NCBI GenBank assembly: GCA_019843655.1
Contig: JACDQD010000102.1
Span: 1,063,501 to 1,127,500, forward strand
From: Lethocerus indicus
Taxonomy: Eukaryota > Arthropoda > Insecta > Hemiptera > Belostomatidae
Direction of reading: 5' to 3'
Length of the DNA stretch: 64,000 nt
Shown here: piece after piece, positions 63,201 through 64,000 of the stretch
Numbering within the stretch: the stretch's first letter is position 1
Layout: the number at the start of each line of letters is the position of its first letter
Made by a program: the position numbers and the translations under genes
Notes under the pieces: generated by a model
Seen by the model: only the letters and a program-made list of their open reading frames with translations
The model's database searches: none
What the model was told of the DNA's origin: nothing

Positions 63201-64000
63201 TACAAGTACTTATTTGTTGTCTAGTATACCTCTTTTGAGTGTAGGCGAGGGTGTAGTGTAAAAGTGTGTCGCCGCTGTTGGAACTGGGGGTGGCGGTGGG
63301 ATGAGTGTTTGCGGTTGAAAGCTGTCTGACTGGTAAACGTCACCGTCCCCCCGCTCCCTTCTCAGCCCCCGGCCTCTCAGCGCCAACCTCTTTATTGCCT
63401 CCGCCCTCCCGTCCCAGCGTCTGTCTCTCGACGACTTTCGCCCCCTTCCACAAGCCTCTTCCTTCCTCCCTCTCTTCTCGGTCCCTCTCCGTCTCTGTCT
63501 TATTTCTTGGATACCGATCTCCCCTCTCTGTCTCTTCTCCAACTCTCAGTCTCCTCGTTTCTCTCCCTTGTGTAGTTGGTGAGCGGCGCCATTACTACCC
63601 CCCAACCCCACTCGGGCCCCTTCTTCAGTGGTTGATTCCTTCCCGGGCGCCGACATCCCGTCTTAATGTCAGGGGCCCTTTTCAGTTTTGCCTCTTGTAT
63701 AACAACCCTTCTCCGCTCCTGCCCCCCCTCCCCCCGTGCCCGCTCTCTTCAACCCCCGGGTATAACATATTTATTACGCGAGCTGTGTACAACGTATGCG
63801 AAGAAAATAACCCCCTTCTCCCTCCCGTCCTCTCCCACTGTTTTATGCAAAAGACCGTAGTTCTCGAAAATGTTTCCTCCCCTTCCTGCTGCGCGGGAAG
63901 CGTTTCGCTTGAGTTAATATTATTACTCTAGGGGGTGTAAAATTGAATTCCGACAATGGAAAACGACGCAGCACCCCCCAGAAATGTCGTCGCCCGAATC
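57273..64000. other. CpG-rich non-coding block, third part
   Basis: Mixed CpG-rich and balanced sequence to the window end. It includes pyrimidine tracts at 58556-58640 (two copies of an ACCCTATTCTCCTTCTC unit) and 63340-63560. The longest frame (63305-63931, 208 codons, +) is a low-complexity pyrimidine-tract product rich in Ser, Pro and Leu and is not called. A/B-box-like fragments near 62.7-63.1 kb may be remnants of tRNA-derived SINEs. No gene was recognised. Confidence 0.5.

Noticed and set aside
63305..63931. 208-codon plus-strand ORF near the window end
   Set aside because: A translation of a C/T-rich tract dominated by Ser, Pro and Leu. No domain, splice context or family resemblance.

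Overview
The window is animal nuclear DNA, most likely from an insect. It holds four intron-rich genes whose exons I assembled by hand from splice sites, reading phase and similarity to known families. The order is Dbx (+, last exon only), UBE2Q (-, complete), VWA8 (-, complete) and SMG5 (+, 5' two thirds). No prokaryotic, CRISPR or viral content was recognised. The species cannot be named from the sequence alone.

Layout. 1-1.7 kb: end of a Dbx homeobox gene, from homeodomain residue V45 to the stop codon, with poly(A) signals. 1.7-3.8 kb: CpG-rich intergenic DNA. 3.8-7.9 kb: AT-rich, CpG-poor 3' flank, and probably long 3' UTR, of UBE2Q. 7.9-18.8 kb: UBE2Q in 9 coding exons (374 aa). 19.85-37.75 kb: VWA8 in 25 coding exons (1386 aa), interrupted by a 9-kb intron whose interior (about 26.7-34.4 kb) is CpG-rich and carries an intronless 258-codon ORF. 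37.75-38.32 kb: a shared divergent VWA8/SMG5 promoter region. 38.32-46.14 kb: 14 SMG5 exons (658 codons), ending at an open splice donor before the PIN domain. 47.43-64 kb: CpG-rich, apparently non-coding DNA with polypurine/polypyrimidine tracts and GGC/GGT repeats, resembling the regulatory desert of a developmental gene.

Functions. UBE2Q is a ubiquitin-conjugating E2 enzyme. VWA8 is a mitochondrial AAA+/von Willebrand A ATPase. SMG5 is a nonsense-mediated decay (NMD) factor. These three look like housekeeping genes, and their bodies are CpG-depleted, as expected for germline gene-body methylation. Dbx is a developmental transcription factor in CpG-rich surroundings. Apart from the VWA8/SMG5 shared promoter, the genes are neighbours rather than one pathway.

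Main points of interest: a GC-AG intron in SMG5 with a competing GT donor 4 nt downstream that would create an immediate stop codon; three upstream ORFs in the SMG5 leader; loss of about 500 residues from the middle of VWA8 at one 97-nt intron; the CpG-rich ORF inside VWA8 intron 5; and the missing SMG5 3' exons next to a sharp composition break.
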